NCBI GenBank assembly: GCA_902774925.1
Contig: CACYKE010000004.1
Coordinates: 18,261 to 82,260 of the forward strand
Source of the DNA: an uncultured Prevotellaceae bacterium
GTDB taxonomy: Bacteria; Bacteroidota; Bacteroidia; Bacteroidales; Bacteroidaceae
DNA: 64,000 bases
Direction of reading: 5' to 3'
Shown piece after piece: positions 35,262 to 44,655 of the stretch. The notes below the pieces were generated by a model. That model was not told the origin of the DNA. It did no database searches and saw only the letters and a list, made by a program, of their open reading frames with translations. Every line of letters begins with the position of its first letter. Position 1 is the first letter of the stretch. Position numbers and translations under genes: made by a program.

Positions 35262-36776
35262 ATGAATAATGCAATAAAAGCATACGCCAAAGACCACGGA
35301 GGAAGAGTATCGTTACTCCTCCTCCTGTTTTTGCTAGCTATCTATGAGTTAGCTACTTCTGGATTTTCCACTTTTGCTGTTATTTGCATCAGTCCCTTAT
35401 TGGTATTATTTGCTTTGGCATCTTTCCATTATCGGATGTTTGTTTTTTGGGCATTAGTTACCATCAACTATTTCATTTCAACGAAAAACAATTCTTTGGG
35501 TATCCCCCTTTCTTTGCCCAATGAAATATTCGAAATACTCTTAATTGCATTGGCTATCATTGATGTGAAGAACACTCGTTGGGAGCGATTAGGAAATGTC
35601 ATGCTCATAACTTTAATTGTATGGTGTGGTTTTATCATTCTGGAAGTTCTTAACGACACTTGCGACATTGGTATTGACGTCGGTGCCTGGTATGCAGGAG
35701 CACGATCGATGGCTTTTCAGTTATTATATGCTTTCATCGTGTTTTCCATTTATATCGATCGACCCAAGATTCTCATAAAATATCTCTATCTTTGGGGAGC
35801 ATTTGCTTTATTTGCTGTATTCTGGGTGTGGAAACAACAACACCTCGGATTTACAGAAGCAGAAAATGCTTGGATTCAAACACGAGGTAGGGCTACACAT
35901 ATTTTGCAAGCAGGAACTCTCATTCGTTATTTTTCCATTTATAGCGATGCTGCGAGTTATGGTATTGGCATTGCTGCAACTGCTGTAGCATTTATCATAT
36001 TTGGCATCACAGCAAAAGTCAAGAAATACAGGTATTTCTTTCTCATTGTAGGTTTTGCTTGTGCATGGGGAATGTTTCCGTCTGGCACAAGAACTGCCAT
36101 TGCCTGTTTAATTGCAGGATTTATGGTTTATATCTTCCTGTCTAAATCAGTAAAAATAGCAGTCCCTTTTACTATCCTTTTTGCTTTTTTCGTTTTTATT
36201 TTAGCTTTTACGGATATTGGTAGCGGCAACCAGCAGATTCGACGTATGCGGTCGGCATTTGACCCAAATGATGCATCTGCAAAAACTCGAGACATAAACC
36301 AAGAAGCCATGAAAAAATACATGAGAGATGCTCCTTGGGGTATTGGAATTGGTATGGGTAGAGAAAATGTACCTGCCAATAATAAATTTGCATTCATGTC
36401 TACTGTCCCTCCCGATTCTGAATATGTCTTTATCTGGATACATACGGGTGTTATTGGAATTACATTATTCCTTATTTGTACATTTTTTATGATTGCTGGA
36501 GCATGTTGGATAGTGTTTTTTACGCTCAAAAGTCCATCCCTAAGAGGTATAGGAGCAGGATTCTGCTGTGCCATGGTCGCAATGCAGTTAGGAGGTTATG
36601 GTAATGGCGTTCTTACACAGTTCCCTAATGGACTTGTTTTCTATGGTGGATTAAGCCTAGTCTATGTTTTACCATGGATAGAAAAAGAATGGATTGAATG
36701 GGAAAATAATGAATTAGCAAAACAAGAAGAAAAAAAACGACTCAAATTAGAGAAAAAGCGTGCATCAAGAGTGTGA
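35262..36776 (+). CDS. O-antigen ligase/polymerase-like membrane protein (Wzy-type)
   Basis: Polytopic membrane protein of 504 residues with about ten helices and a periplasmic loop containing FPSGTRTAIA and GIGIGMGRENV ... PPDSEYVFIWIHTGVIG, the arrangement of the Wzy_C/O-antigen ligase family. It probably polymerises repeat units, but a ligase role cannot be excluded. The cytoplasmic C-terminus is Lys/Glu-rich. The gene is visibly more AT-rich than those upstream of 33 kb. It overlaps the next gene by 17 bp. Confidence 0.8.
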   Translation: MNNAIKAYAKDHGGRVSLLLLLFLLAIYELATSGFSTFAVICISPLLVLFALASFHYRMFVFWALVTINYFISTKNNSLGIPLSLPNEIFEILLIALAIIDVKNTRWERLGNVMLITLIVWCGFIILEVLNDTCDIGIDVGAWYAGARSMAFQLLYAFIVFSIYIDRPKILIKYLYLWGAFALFAVFWVWKQQHLGFTEAENAWIQTRGRATHILQAGTLIRYFSIYSDAASYGIGIAATAVAFIIFGITAKVKKYRYFFLIVGFACAWGMFPSGTRTAIACLIAGFMVYIFLSKSVKIAVPFTILFAFFVFILAFTDIGSGNQQIRRMRSAFDPNDASAKTRDINQEAMKKYMRDAPWGIGIGMGRENVPANNKFAFMSTVPPDSEYVFIWIHTGVIGITLFLICTFFMIAGACWIVFFTLKSPSLRGIGAGFCCAMVAMQLGGYGNGVLTQFPNGLVFYGGLSLVYVLPWIEKEWIEWENNELAKQEEKKRLKLEKKRASRV

Positions 36777-37668
36777 AGTATCTATTATCACCATCAATTA
36801 TAATGGGCTAAAGGATACCTGCGAATTGTTGGACACATTACCTTTAGAGGACGACTCCATAGAGGTAATTGTGGTAGATAATGCCTCTAAAGAAGACGAA
36901 GCCACACAGATTGAACAACGCTATCCTCAGGTAAAAGTCATTCGCTCGAATGAGAATCTCGGTTTTGCCGGTGGCAACAATCTCGGCATCCAAGCCGCCC
37001 AAGGCAAATATCTCTTTTTTCTAAACAACGACACGCTTCTCAGCCCTCAGACATCAGACATCAGACATCTGACCAATCGTTTGGAGTCCTCTCCAAAGAT
37101 TGGTATGGTCTGTCCAAAAATCAAGTTCGCCTGGGGTACCAATCCTATACAATACGCTGGCTATACCCCATTATCAAAGATAACCCTTCGAAATACTGCC
37201 ATTGGCTGTGGTGAAGCTGACAATGGCCAGTACGATACGCCTCACCCGACTCCTTACGCCCATGGGGCTGCGATGATGGTCAAACGCGAAGTCATTGACA
37301 AGGTTGGGCTGATGCCTGAATGCTTTTTTCTTTATTATGAAGAATTAGACTGGTCCATGATGATCCGCCGAACTGGCTACGATATTTGGTATGAACCAGC
37401 CTGTACTATCTTTCACAAAGAGAGCCAGACAACGGGCCAAAACAGTCCCCTCCGTACCTATTATATCACCCGCAACCGTCTTTTGTTTGTCAAACGCAAC
37501 AACCCAAATGCGACACGGTATTTGTCCTATCTCTATTTAATCGGCATCGTTGCTCTCCGTGACATCATCAAATATACTCTCCAACATCGCCTTGATTTGG
37601 CCAAAGCCGCCATCAAGGGCCTCCACGATTTTTTCTCTAAACTCTCATCTCTAAACACTAAACTATAA
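36760..37668 (+). CDS. GT2 glycosyltransferase (rhamnosyltransferase-like)
   Basis: Predicted cytoplasmic transferase of 302 residues. VSIITINYNGLKDTCELL and VVDNASKED form the nucleotide-sugar fold, LGFAGGNNLGIQ and FLNNDTLL include the metal-binding Asp, and CFFLYYEELDWSMMIRRTGYDIWYEP is the acceptor block seen in WbbL-like enzymes. The start is a GTG at 36760 inside the polymerase gene. Residues around LLSPQTSDIRHL are encoded by a three-copy heptamer. Donor sugar unknown. Confidence 0.87.
   Translation: MHQECEVSIITINYNGLKDTCELLDTLPLEDDSIEVIVVDNASKEDEATQIEQRYPQVKVIRSNENLGFAGGNNLGIQAAQGKYLFFLNNDTLLSPQTSDIRHLTNRLESSPKIGMVCPKIKFAWGTNPIQYAGYTPLSKITLRNTAIGCGEADNGQYDTPHPTPYAHGAAMMVKREVIDKVGLMPECFFLYYEELDWSMMIRRTGYDIWYEPACTIFHKESQTTGQNSPLRTYYITRNRLLFVKRNNPNATRYLSYLYLIGIVALRDIIKYTLQHRLDLAKAAIKGLHDFFSKLSSLNTKL
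37048..37068. repeat. Three-copy heptamer (CAGACAT)3 inside a glycosyltransferase gene
   Basis: CAGACAT occurs three times in tandem in the coding sequence. A one-unit change would shift the frame. Confidence 0.85.
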
Positions 37669-37672
37669 TTTC

Positions 37673-38839
37673 ATGACTTTTTGGATTATTCTCACATATC
37701 TCGATTGGTTTTTATTCATCCTCATCTCGCTGACGGTATTATATTTGGGTATCTTCGCTATCACCTCCTTATTCCCTAGGCATAGTGAAACGCCAAAAGC
37801 CAAAAAGGAAAACCGCTTTGTCGTCTTGATTCCTACTCATAAAAATGGGAAGAGTGTCATGATGACCGTTAAGTCCATTTTAGGACAATCCTACCCCATG
37901 CGTCAGTTTGACATTACGGTCATTGCTGAGCATGAGGATGAGATGACCTTATTCTATTTAGCCCAACAACCCATTACCTTATTAACGTCCAACTTTGAAA
38001 ACAGTTCACGTATCAAGTCTCTCCAATTGGCACTCAACAACTTGCCCCAGTTTAAAATATACGATGTCGTAGTCATCTTAGAAGCAGGCGATGTGGTAGA
38101 ACCGGAGTTCCTTACACAGATTAACGATGCCTATGAGGCAGCAGGAACCAAAGCGATACAGGCACATAAACTATCGCTGAATCGCGATACAGTAACAGCC
38201 CGTTTGAGTGCTGTTTTTGAAGAAATCAATAATTCTATATTCCGTCGGGGCCATATCAGCATCGGACTTCCAGCAGCTTTGCATAGCTCTGGTGTAGTTT
38301 TTGATTTTGAATGGTTCAAGAATTATTTGCAAGTCGCCAAGCCATCATGGGCAGACAAAGAATTGGAAGCCATGCTGACTCGCCAACATATCTATGTAGA
38401 TTATTTCGACAACATCTTCTTCTATAATGAAAAAGCACGCCATGCCGATGATTTTAACCGACAGCATCGTAGTTGGATGTGGTCACAATTGAAGACAATC
38501 TTCCGCAATAGCCGCTTTTTACTGACAGCTATCCTGAACCGTCATTACGCCCTCATCGACAAGCTATTGCAATGGATGCTCATGCCCCGTATGATGATGA
38601 TGTTGGTGATTATGGCCATGAGTCTCATTGTCCCCTTTATCTATATGTCAGCAGCACTGAAATGGTGGGCTTTGTTTGCCATCGTTGTGCTGATATTTGC
38701 CATTGCGACACCAAATTATTTAGTTGATGACAAGTGGGACAGGACTTTCTTCTTAGTGCCTATAGTTCTATTAAGTCCCATACTCAACAAATTCTCTTTA
38801 GGCAGGAAACTCCTAAAAAAGATTGACCTCCAAAAATAA
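37673..38839 (+). CDS. Membrane GT2-like protein with degenerate catalytic motifs
   Basis: 388 residues; membrane helices at the N-terminus (WFLFILISLTVLYLGIFAI) and two or more at the C-terminus frame a GT2 domain like that of cellulose-synthase-type enzymes. Compared with its tandem paralogue downstream, the DAD metal motif is E-A-G at residues 137-139 (VVILEAGDVVEP), and the QxxRW motif reads QHRSW. The PAYNED motif is replaced by PTHKNGK. It may be inactive and act as a partner of the next protein. Confidence 0.75.
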   Translation: MTFWIILTYLDWFLFILISLTVLYLGIFAITSLFPRHSETPKAKKENRFVVLIPTHKNGKSVMMTVKSILGQSYPMRQFDITVIAEHEDEMTLFYLAQQPITLLTSNFENSSRIKSLQLALNNLPQFKIYDVVVILEAGDVVEPEFLTQINDAYEAAGTKAIQAHKLSLNRDTVTARLSAVFEEINNSIFRRGHISIGLPAALHSSGVVFDFEWFKNYLQVAKPSWADKELEAMLTRQHIYVDYFDNIFFYNEKARHADDFNRQHRSWMWSQLKTIFRNSRFLLTAILNRHYALIDKLLQWMLMPRMMMMLVIMAMSLIVPFIYMSAALKWWALFAIVVLIFAIATPNYLVDDKWDRTFFLVPIVLLSPILNKFSLGRKLLKKIDLQK

Positions 38840-38848
38840 GTCTGCGTT

Positions 38849-40084
38849 ATGATTTGGCATTTACTTCATATCATCGATATTGCCCTCTGGTTGTTCATGG
38901 CAGCATCAGCAGCCTATATTTTGTTCTTTGCATTGATTTCAACCCTATGGAAAAAACGGGTTTCTCGGCTGACAAGATATTTGACTGGGCAGGTACTATC
39001 CATGCGAAAGAAGGATTTCTATTCATACCTCATCCTTTATCCAGCCTATAACGAAGACAGGGTCATCGTCAATTCTGTCCAAAAATTCTTAGCGCAATAC
39101 TACCCCTATAGCTGTTTCCATGTGGTAGTCATTTCCGACCACATGCAGCCAGAGACCAACCAAAAGCTGAGTGAACTCCCCATTACCCTACTCCAACCCG
39201 TCTTTGAGAAGAGCAGCAAAGCGAAGGCCATGCAATATGCCATGGACCACTTTCAGAAGGCAGAAGTCAAAGGTCAGATGTCAGAAGATTTCGATTATAT
39301 TGTCATCTTAGATGCGGATAATGTGGTAGAGCCCCATTTCCTGGAACAATTGAATACCGAATGTGCAAAAGGCTACAAGGCCATCCAATGTCACCGCTGT
39401 GCCAAAAACAATGACAACGATATTGCCGTGCTCGATGGCGTCAGCGAAGAAATCAACAACACCATTTTTCGCAAGGCCCACAACCGTATCGGTCTTTCTT
39501 CTGCTCTCATCGGTTCTGGCATGTGTTTCGATTTCCAATGGTTTAAGGAAAACGTTTATAAGTTGACTACTGCTGGCGAGGATCGAGAGTTGGAAGCGCT
39601 CTTACTTCAACAAAAGGTCTATATCCACTACGAGCCTGACATACATGTTTTCGACGAAAAGGTCAGCAATAAAGATAATTTCCAAAAGCAGCGTTTGCGT
39701 TGGATGACAGCACAGATACAAAGTCTGTTCAACTTGCTTCCATATATCCCTAAGGCAATTATGTCATTTAATTTAGACTATATTGACAAGACTATCCAAC
39801 AGGCACTGATTCCCCGCTCAATGCTTGTTGTCGGGACATTTGGGATGTCCATCCTCATAACCATCTTCTCCCTAATTTTTTCTCAATTATGGTATATCAA
39901 ATGGTGGGGGTTATTCCTTACCATCTGTATTGCCCTATATATCGCGATTCCACACCAATTACGTAAGCATTCTGTATTTGGAAAGATTCTTTCCCTACCC
40001 AATCTTGTTTGGAAGATGGCTATGAATCTTCTCAAGATTGACCGTAAGAATGCGGATTTTATACATACTACTCACGAGAAATAA
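38849..40084 (+). CDS. Membrane GT2 glycosyltransferase (processive-type architecture)
   Basis: 411 residues with an N-terminal helix (IIDIALWLFMAASAAYILFFALI) and C-terminal helices. The GT2 motifs are intact: LYPAYNEDRVI, DAD at 155-157 (YIVILDADNVVEP), GEDRELEALL and QRLRW. This layout is typical of hyaluronan- and cellulose-synthase-like enzymes. It is a tandem paralogue of the preceding protein, which has lost these residues. A heptamer repeat encodes EVKGQMSED before the DAD motif. Confidence 0.85.
   Translation: MIWHLLHIIDIALWLFMAASAAYILFFALISTLWKKRVSRLTRYLTGQVLSMRKKDFYSYLILYPAYNEDRVIVNSVQKFLAQYYPYSCFHVVVISDHMQPETNQKLSELPITLLQPVFEKSSKAKAMQYAMDHFQKAEVKGQMSEDFDYIVILDADNVVEPHFLEQLNTECAKGYKAIQCHRCAKNNDNDIAVLDGVSEEINNTIFRKAHNRIGLSSALIGSGMCFDFQWFKENVYKLTTAGEDRELEALLLQQKVYIHYEPDIHVFDEKVSNKDNFQKQRLRWMTAQIQSLFNLLPYIPKAIMSFNLDYIDKTIQQALIPRSMLVVGTFGMSILITIFSLIFSQLWYIKWWGLFLTICIALYIAIPHQLRKHSVFGKILSLPNLVWKMAMNLLKIDRKNADFIHTTHEK
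39266..39286. repeat. Three heptamer units (GTCAAAG, GTCAGAT, GTCAGAA) in the GT2 gene
   Basis: Three abutting 7-bp units lie in the coding sequence, in a loop region 10 codons before the DAD motif. Confidence 0.6.
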
Positions 40085-40090
40085 TTATTT

Positions 40091-41182
40091 ATGGAAAAAG
40101 AGAATGCCACAAGAACCAGTGTTATAATGGACAAGAATGACAGTTTCCAACGTTTGTCTTCATCCATTGCGTGCATGAGATTTCCACTTGCTGTTACTAT
40201 TATTTTCTATCATTCATATACCATAGTATCTATTCCCGGAAGCCAATTCTATTTCAAATTCATTTATCCGTTTTCTCTTTGGTTAGGAGAAACCGGTGTA
40301 CCTGCATTTTTCTTCATTTCTGGACTTTGGTTCTTTTACAGCAAGAAAACTTATAAAGAGAAAATTCATGCAAGAACTCAATCATTATTAATCCCCTATT
40401 TTTTATGGAACGCTATCATGCTCTCTGCCTTTATTGTTGCTTTCCTTTGGGGGTACAATCATATTATTAACCACGTTAAGGCTATTGCTGATTATGGTAT
40501 TATCGACTATATACGAGCTTTTTGGGATTGTGGTGACTGGTATTATGGGAATGGAAAGCCGATATATCCTCCTATGTGGTTTGTTCGGGATCTTTTTCTT
40601 CTATGTCTGCTTAGTCCTATCATAAAAGTAATTATAAAAAACACTCATTTCATATTTCCACTTGCTGCCATCCTTTTTTGGTTGTTCTTTCCTGGTTTTT
40701 GGCTAATCCCAGAATCTATCATGGCATTCTGTGCTGGTGCTTATTTCCCACTATGCAATAAGAATCCAATGGACTTTCTGGATAAACACAAAAAACTTGT
40801 GATTGGGAGTATGATTCTATTGGGTATTGCTGATGTTATTACCAATACCGTATATTATATCCCTTTTAATCTACAAATACATCGTTTAGCGATCCTCGCC
40901 AACATTTTTTCCATACCCATTATTGGTGAGTTATTTATTAATCACCATATCTCCATGAAGTCACTATCTAACATGGCATTTTTTATATACTGCATACATC
41001 TACCCATAGTGGCTCTATTCCGCAAACCAGTCCTATGGTATCCACAATTAACTGATGGGATTCATATAGCATTATATTTCACTACTGTTCTAACAGTTAC
41101 CATTATTACTATTTTTATCTATAAATTGACCAAAAGTATTTGGCCTTCCTTCATAAGGATCGCTACTGGTAACAGAGATTAG
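40091..41182 (+). CDS. AT3 family membrane O-acyltransferase
   Basis: Predicted inner-membrane enzyme of 363 residues and about ten helices that moves acyl groups to a glycan on the periplasmic side. The AT3 R-x10-H motif is exact in MRFPLAVTIIFYHSY. PAFFFISGLWFFYSKK and WFVRDLFLLCLLSP are further family blocks. The following gene encodes a membrane-anchored SGNH protein, the usual partner type for AT3 proteins. The acyl donor and acceptor sugar cannot be read. Confidence 0.88.
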   Translation: MEKENATRTSVIMDKNDSFQRLSSSIACMRFPLAVTIIFYHSYTIVSIPGSQFYFKFIYPFSLWLGETGVPAFFFISGLWFFYSKKTYKEKIHARTQSLLIPYFLWNAIMLSAFIVAFLWGYNHIINHVKAIADYGIIDYIRAFWDCGDWYYGNGKPIYPPMWFVRDLFLLCLLSPIIKVIIKNTHFIFPLAAILFWLFFPGFWLIPESIMAFCAGAYFPLCNKNPMDFLDKHKKLVIGSMILLGIADVITNTVYYIPFNLQIHRLAILANIFSIPIIGELFINHHISMKSLSNMAFFIYCIHLPIVALFRKPVLWYPQLTDGIHIALYFTTVLTVTIITIFIYKLTKSIWPSFIRIATGNRD

Positions 41183-41195
41183 TACAAACCGTATT

Positions 41196-42002
41196 ATGAA
41201 GAAACGTGTAAAATGGCTCATATTGGTAGTTTGTTTGCTAATACTCATTATTTGTATTTTCATCATACATAATAGGCATTATTACGCAATTGCTGAGGAA
41301 ATAGATTTCTACTCAATAGAACACCATCATGATGATACGCTTAGAATTGCCTTCATTGGTGACAGCTGGGCTTTTTATCATCAAGAACACCTGTGCCAAA
41401 TATGCAGAATACTTTCAGATAGTATACATAAGCCTGTATCTATTATGTCTGCAGGTATTCCTGGTGCTACAAGCAAAACCATATATGCAGAGTTTGCCAC
41501 TGACACTCCCATCCAAAAGGTACTTAAGAATGGACCTGACTATTGTATCATTTCTGCAGGAATCAACGATTCTAACATAAAGTTAGGATGCAACTACTAT
41601 CAACAACATGTTAGGTTTATTATTGATTTTCTCTTGCGTAACGAAATCGTTCCAGTCATCATAGAAATCCCAGACTATAACATTGAAAAGGTCTATTCAG
41701 AATCTTCTCTGATGCAAAAAATCCGGAGGCAATTATCAATGGCAGTGACAGGGAGCAATTTAGACTGTCGAAATGAGAATCGTCATGCATTAAACCACAT
41801 GATAGAACAAAATGACTATAGCAATAAAATCATCATAATAAGAGAAAAACTTTGGAATCCATCTGGTTACAAAGACCCACGCCATATTTACAAAGAAGAT
41901 GGGATTCACTTGAATGAGAAAGGCTATGAGTTTTTAGACTCATCTATTACACAATCTATTTTAAAGGATTATCATCAGAAAAAGATGCAATTATCACAAT
42001 AA
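41196..42002 (+). CDS. Membrane-anchored SGNH hydrolase-like protein (acyl-transfer partner)
   Basis: 268 residues: an N-terminal membrane anchor (LILVVCLLILIICIFII) places an SGNH domain in the periplasm. Block I is IAFIGDSWAF (nucleophile Ser), block III SAGINDS (Asn), and block V DGIHLNEKGY (Asp, His). It belongs to the same subfamily as the proteins at 48.4 and 56.0 kb (shared DDTLRIA-x-IGDSWA and PDYCIISAGIND). It probably completes acyl transfer started by the neighbouring AT3 protein; a simple esterase is the alternative. Confidence 0.83.
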   Translation: MKKRVKWLILVVCLLILIICIFIIHNRHYYAIAEEIDFYSIEHHHDDTLRIAFIGDSWAFYHQEHLCQICRILSDSIHKPVSIMSAGIPGATSKTIYAEFATDTPIQKVLKNGPDYCIISAGINDSNIKLGCNYYQQHVRFIIDFLLRNEIVPVIIEIPDYNIEKVYSESSLMQKIRRQLSMAVTGSNLDCRNENRHALNHMIEQNDYSNKIIIIREKLWNPSGYKDPRHIYKEDGIHLNEKGYEFLDSSITQSILKDYHQKKMQLSQ

Positions 42003-42057
42003 AACAAATTTTGTGTTATAAAAAGATATTTTATTTTGTTATTTATTTTATTTTTCT

Positions 42058-42065
42058 TACTTTTG
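42058..42065 (+). promoter_or_regulatory. -7 element (TACTTTTG) before the flippase gene
   Basis: TACTTTTG with TTTG at 42035-42038 and a 19-bp spacer. It gives the flippase and following genes their own promoter inside the locus. Confidence 0.7.
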
Positions 42066-42088
42066 TAGAATAGAATCTAGAACCTAAG

Positions 42089-43621
42089 ATGGGAAAACGA
42101 GTTCATAAAAGCATATTAAATGCGGAAGTAAATTTGCTATTTTACTTCCTATCGCTTTTCTTGACCTTCTTTTCGCGTAAAATCTTCCTCGACAACCTCG
42201 GTGCGGAGTTTATTGGCCTAACAGGAACGCTCTACAATATTTTGGGCTTTCTCAATCTGTCTGAATTAGGTATTTCTGCATGTATTGGTTATTTCCTGTT
42301 TAAACCCATTCAAACCAATAATAGGGAAGAGATTCAAAACATATTGTCACTTTTAGGGTATTTATATAATTGGATTGGTAGTATTATATTTTTAGGTGCA
42401 TTCATCATCAGCCTATTTTTCCCCCTTATTTTTTCAAATGCGGAATTAAATCATGGCCTCATTTATTTTGCCTTCTATTCTTTTTTAGGTTCTTCGCTCA
42501 TAGGATATTTCATTAACTACCGACAAATATTGCTGAGTGCCGATCAAAAAAACTATTTGGTTGCCATATACTACCAATCAGCCAAATTGGTCAAATTAGG
42601 TCTTCAAATCTATTTGGCATATTATTATAAGAATTTATATGTTTGGGTAGCCGTTGAGTTTTTGTTTGGCATTATAGGGTGTATTATCCTTAATTGGAAG
42701 ATTAATAAAGAATATCCTTGGCTGAGAGTCAACAAGAAGCAAGGCAAGACATTGCTGAAACAATATCCTGAGATAATTACGAAAACCAAACAGGTCTTTA
42801 TCCATAAAATTAAGGACTTTGTTTTGGTCAAGAGTGATGAGCTATTCATCTTCTTATTTGTGTCATTAAAGATGGTTGCATATTATGGTAACTATATGAT
42901 AATCATCTCAAAACTTATCTCCATGTTTTCTGCTGTTACTGGCAGTGTAGGAGCCAGTGTAGGGAACCTTGTTGCCGAAGGGAATAAAGAACACATGCTA
43001 AAAGTATTTTGGGAATACACCACCATCCAACATACCATTGCCGCCACTCTTACCTTCTCACTATATGCCTTTTTGGAACCTTTTGTATCACATTGGTTAG
43101 GTTCAGAATACATCATGGACAATCGTATTCTTATTCTGTTAGTTATATATATCTACATTACGAACTCTCGGAACTCTGTCGACTCCTTTAACTATGCTCA
43201 TGGACTCTATGCGGATGTCTGGTCTGCATGGGCAGAATTGATCATCAATGTAAGTGTTACTATTATATGTGGCTTGAAATGGGGAATCATCGGCATTCTG
43301 CTTGGGAAAATTGCCAGTCTTATCCCCATAGTTGTTATTTGGAAACCTTATTACCTGTTTAGCTCTGGTTTCAAGGAGTCTGTATGGATATACTGGAAAG
43401 GAGTTCTTCGCAACTATGCCATATCAGCCTTTGCCATTGGAACATCTCTCTATTTCATCCAATTCGTTCCTATCAGTCCCTATCACACCATCGGTGATTG
43501 GGTAGTATATAGTGCCATAGGCATGATTATTTTCCTAACGATTGAACTTTCGGCAACATTATTGTTTGCGAAAGGAGCTAAAGACAGTTTAGTTCGATTA
43601 AAAAGTATCAAGAAGAGATGA
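42089..43621 (+). CDS. Wzx-like polysaccharide flippase
   Basis: Predicted MOP-superfamily protein of 510 residues and about twelve to fourteen helices that flips lipid-linked repeat units across the inner membrane. The N-terminus LLFYFLSLFLTFFSRKIFLDNLGAEFIGLTGTL-type start and paired-helix pattern are characteristic. Presence of Wzx, Wzy and Wzz-like proteins indicates Wzy-dependent synthesis. Its stop overlaps the next start by 4 bp. AT-rich. Confidence 0.85.
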   Translation: MGKRVHKSILNAEVNLLFYFLSLFLTFFSRKIFLDNLGAEFIGLTGTLYNILGFLNLSELGISACIGYFLFKPIQTNNREEIQNILSLLGYLYNWIGSIIFLGAFIISLFFPLIFSNAELNHGLIYFAFYSFLGSSLIGYFINYRQILLSADQKNYLVAIYYQSAKLVKLGLQIYLAYYYKNLYVWVAVEFLFGIIGCIILNWKINKEYPWLRVNKKQGKTLLKQYPEIITKTKQVFIHKIKDFVLVKSDELFIFLFVSLKMVAYYGNYMIIISKLISMFSAVTGSVGASVGNLVAEGNKEHMLKVFWEYTTIQHTIAATLTFSLYAFLEPFVSHWLGSEYIMDNRILILLVIYIYITNSRNSVDSFNYAHGLYADVWSAWAELIINVSVTIICGLKWGIIGILLGKIASLIPIVVIWKPYYLFSSGFKESVWIYWKGVLRNYAISAFAIGTSLYFIQFVPISPYHTIGDWVVYSAIGMIIFLTIELSATLLFAKGAKDSLVRLKSIKKR

Positions 43622-44655
43622 TGTTCAATAATCAATACCCTACACATAATAGAGTCTTTACTCTTAATAGAATAGGCTATGACCCTTTTATTGATTTTCT
43701 AAAAGGCATTTGCATCATTTTTGTTATTATTAACCATTGCATGCCTGTCAAGGTTATGGAATATACAGCTTTTTTCTTTTGGGGAGTTTCTGCAGTGCCT
43801 ATTTTTCTTATCATACAAGTATTTCATGCATATAAAAGGGGGGTAAACAATGCTACTATTAATTATAGAAGGTTGTGGAAGAAAATTATATACCCATTTT
43901 TGATTTGTGAACTTATTATATTCATAATTGTTAGCGTTAGGTATCAACATACAAACTTCTATGCTTATATTAGCGAGGCCATTTCGTTTATCAAGTATGG
44001 AGGCTATGGGCCTGGAGCTTATTATCCATGGATTTATATTCAATTTGCATTAATTCTTCCAATCATTGTTCCTATATTTAGATTAAATACCAAGGTATGC
44101 TGTCTTGTATTTATCATTATTTCACAAATAACTGAAACTGTATGCTCTTATTGTGAGATGCATCAAGTACTCTATAGATTGCTATTTTTCAGATATATTT
44201 TCATTTTCTTTTTAGGTTACCTCTTAGTTAAGAAAGGCTACGTCCTAAATAAATATACTTTGATGATATCCATATTATGCCTTGTCATATCATCATACAT
44301 CACATATTCCAACAATAGTTTTTCACCAATACTCTATCCTTTTGTTAATCCTGTATGTCATTGGTTTTGTTATATATATATCGCATATTTACTCCTATTT
44401 CTGTTAGAAACAGCATATAATCACCTAAAGAAAGCAGAATCCATCATGCATTTCTTCTCAATTGTGGGAAAATTCTCATACGAAATTTTTCTTTTTCAAA
44501 TGTTTTATTTTTCAATAGTATACGAATGGGTTTATGAACGACTTCATTATTTTGTAATCAACAATACTCTATTGGTTATTTCCAGTATTTTCCTATCTAT
44601 CTTATTATGCACAATACCAGTTTTATTATATAAGAAAATTAGAAAAAAATTATGA
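43618..44655 (+). CDS. AT3 family acyltransferase
   Basis: 345 residues, about ten helices. The N-terminus FIDFLKGICIIFVIINHCMP has Lys in place of Arg in the R-x10-H motif, a common AT3 variant; the His is kept. WGVSAVPIFLIIQVFHAYKRG follows. Very AT-rich, with ATGA overlaps on both sides, so it is an integral part of the operon. No SGNH gene is directly beside it. Confidence 0.83.
   Translation: MMFNNQYPTHNRVFTLNRIGYDPFIDFLKGICIIFVIINHCMPVKVMEYTAFFFWGVSAVPIFLIIQVFHAYKRGVNNATINYRRLWKKIIYPFLICELIIFIIVSVRYQHTNFYAYISEAISFIKYGGYGPGAYYPWIYIQFALILPIIVPIFRLNTKVCCLVFIIISQITETVCSYCEMHQVLYRLLFFRYIFIFFLGYLLVKKGYVLNKYTLMISILCLVISSYITYSNNSFSPILYPFVNPVCHWFCYIYIAYLLLFLLETAYNHLKKAESIMHFFSIVGKFSYEIFLFQMFYFSIVYEWVYERLHYFVINNTLLVISSIFLSILLCTIPVLLYKKIRKKL

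Noticed and set aside
30439-36776. UpxY/UpxZ-type capsule regulators at the operon start
   Set aside because: No NusG-like or UpxZ-like product is present; the first gene is a receiver-only protein.
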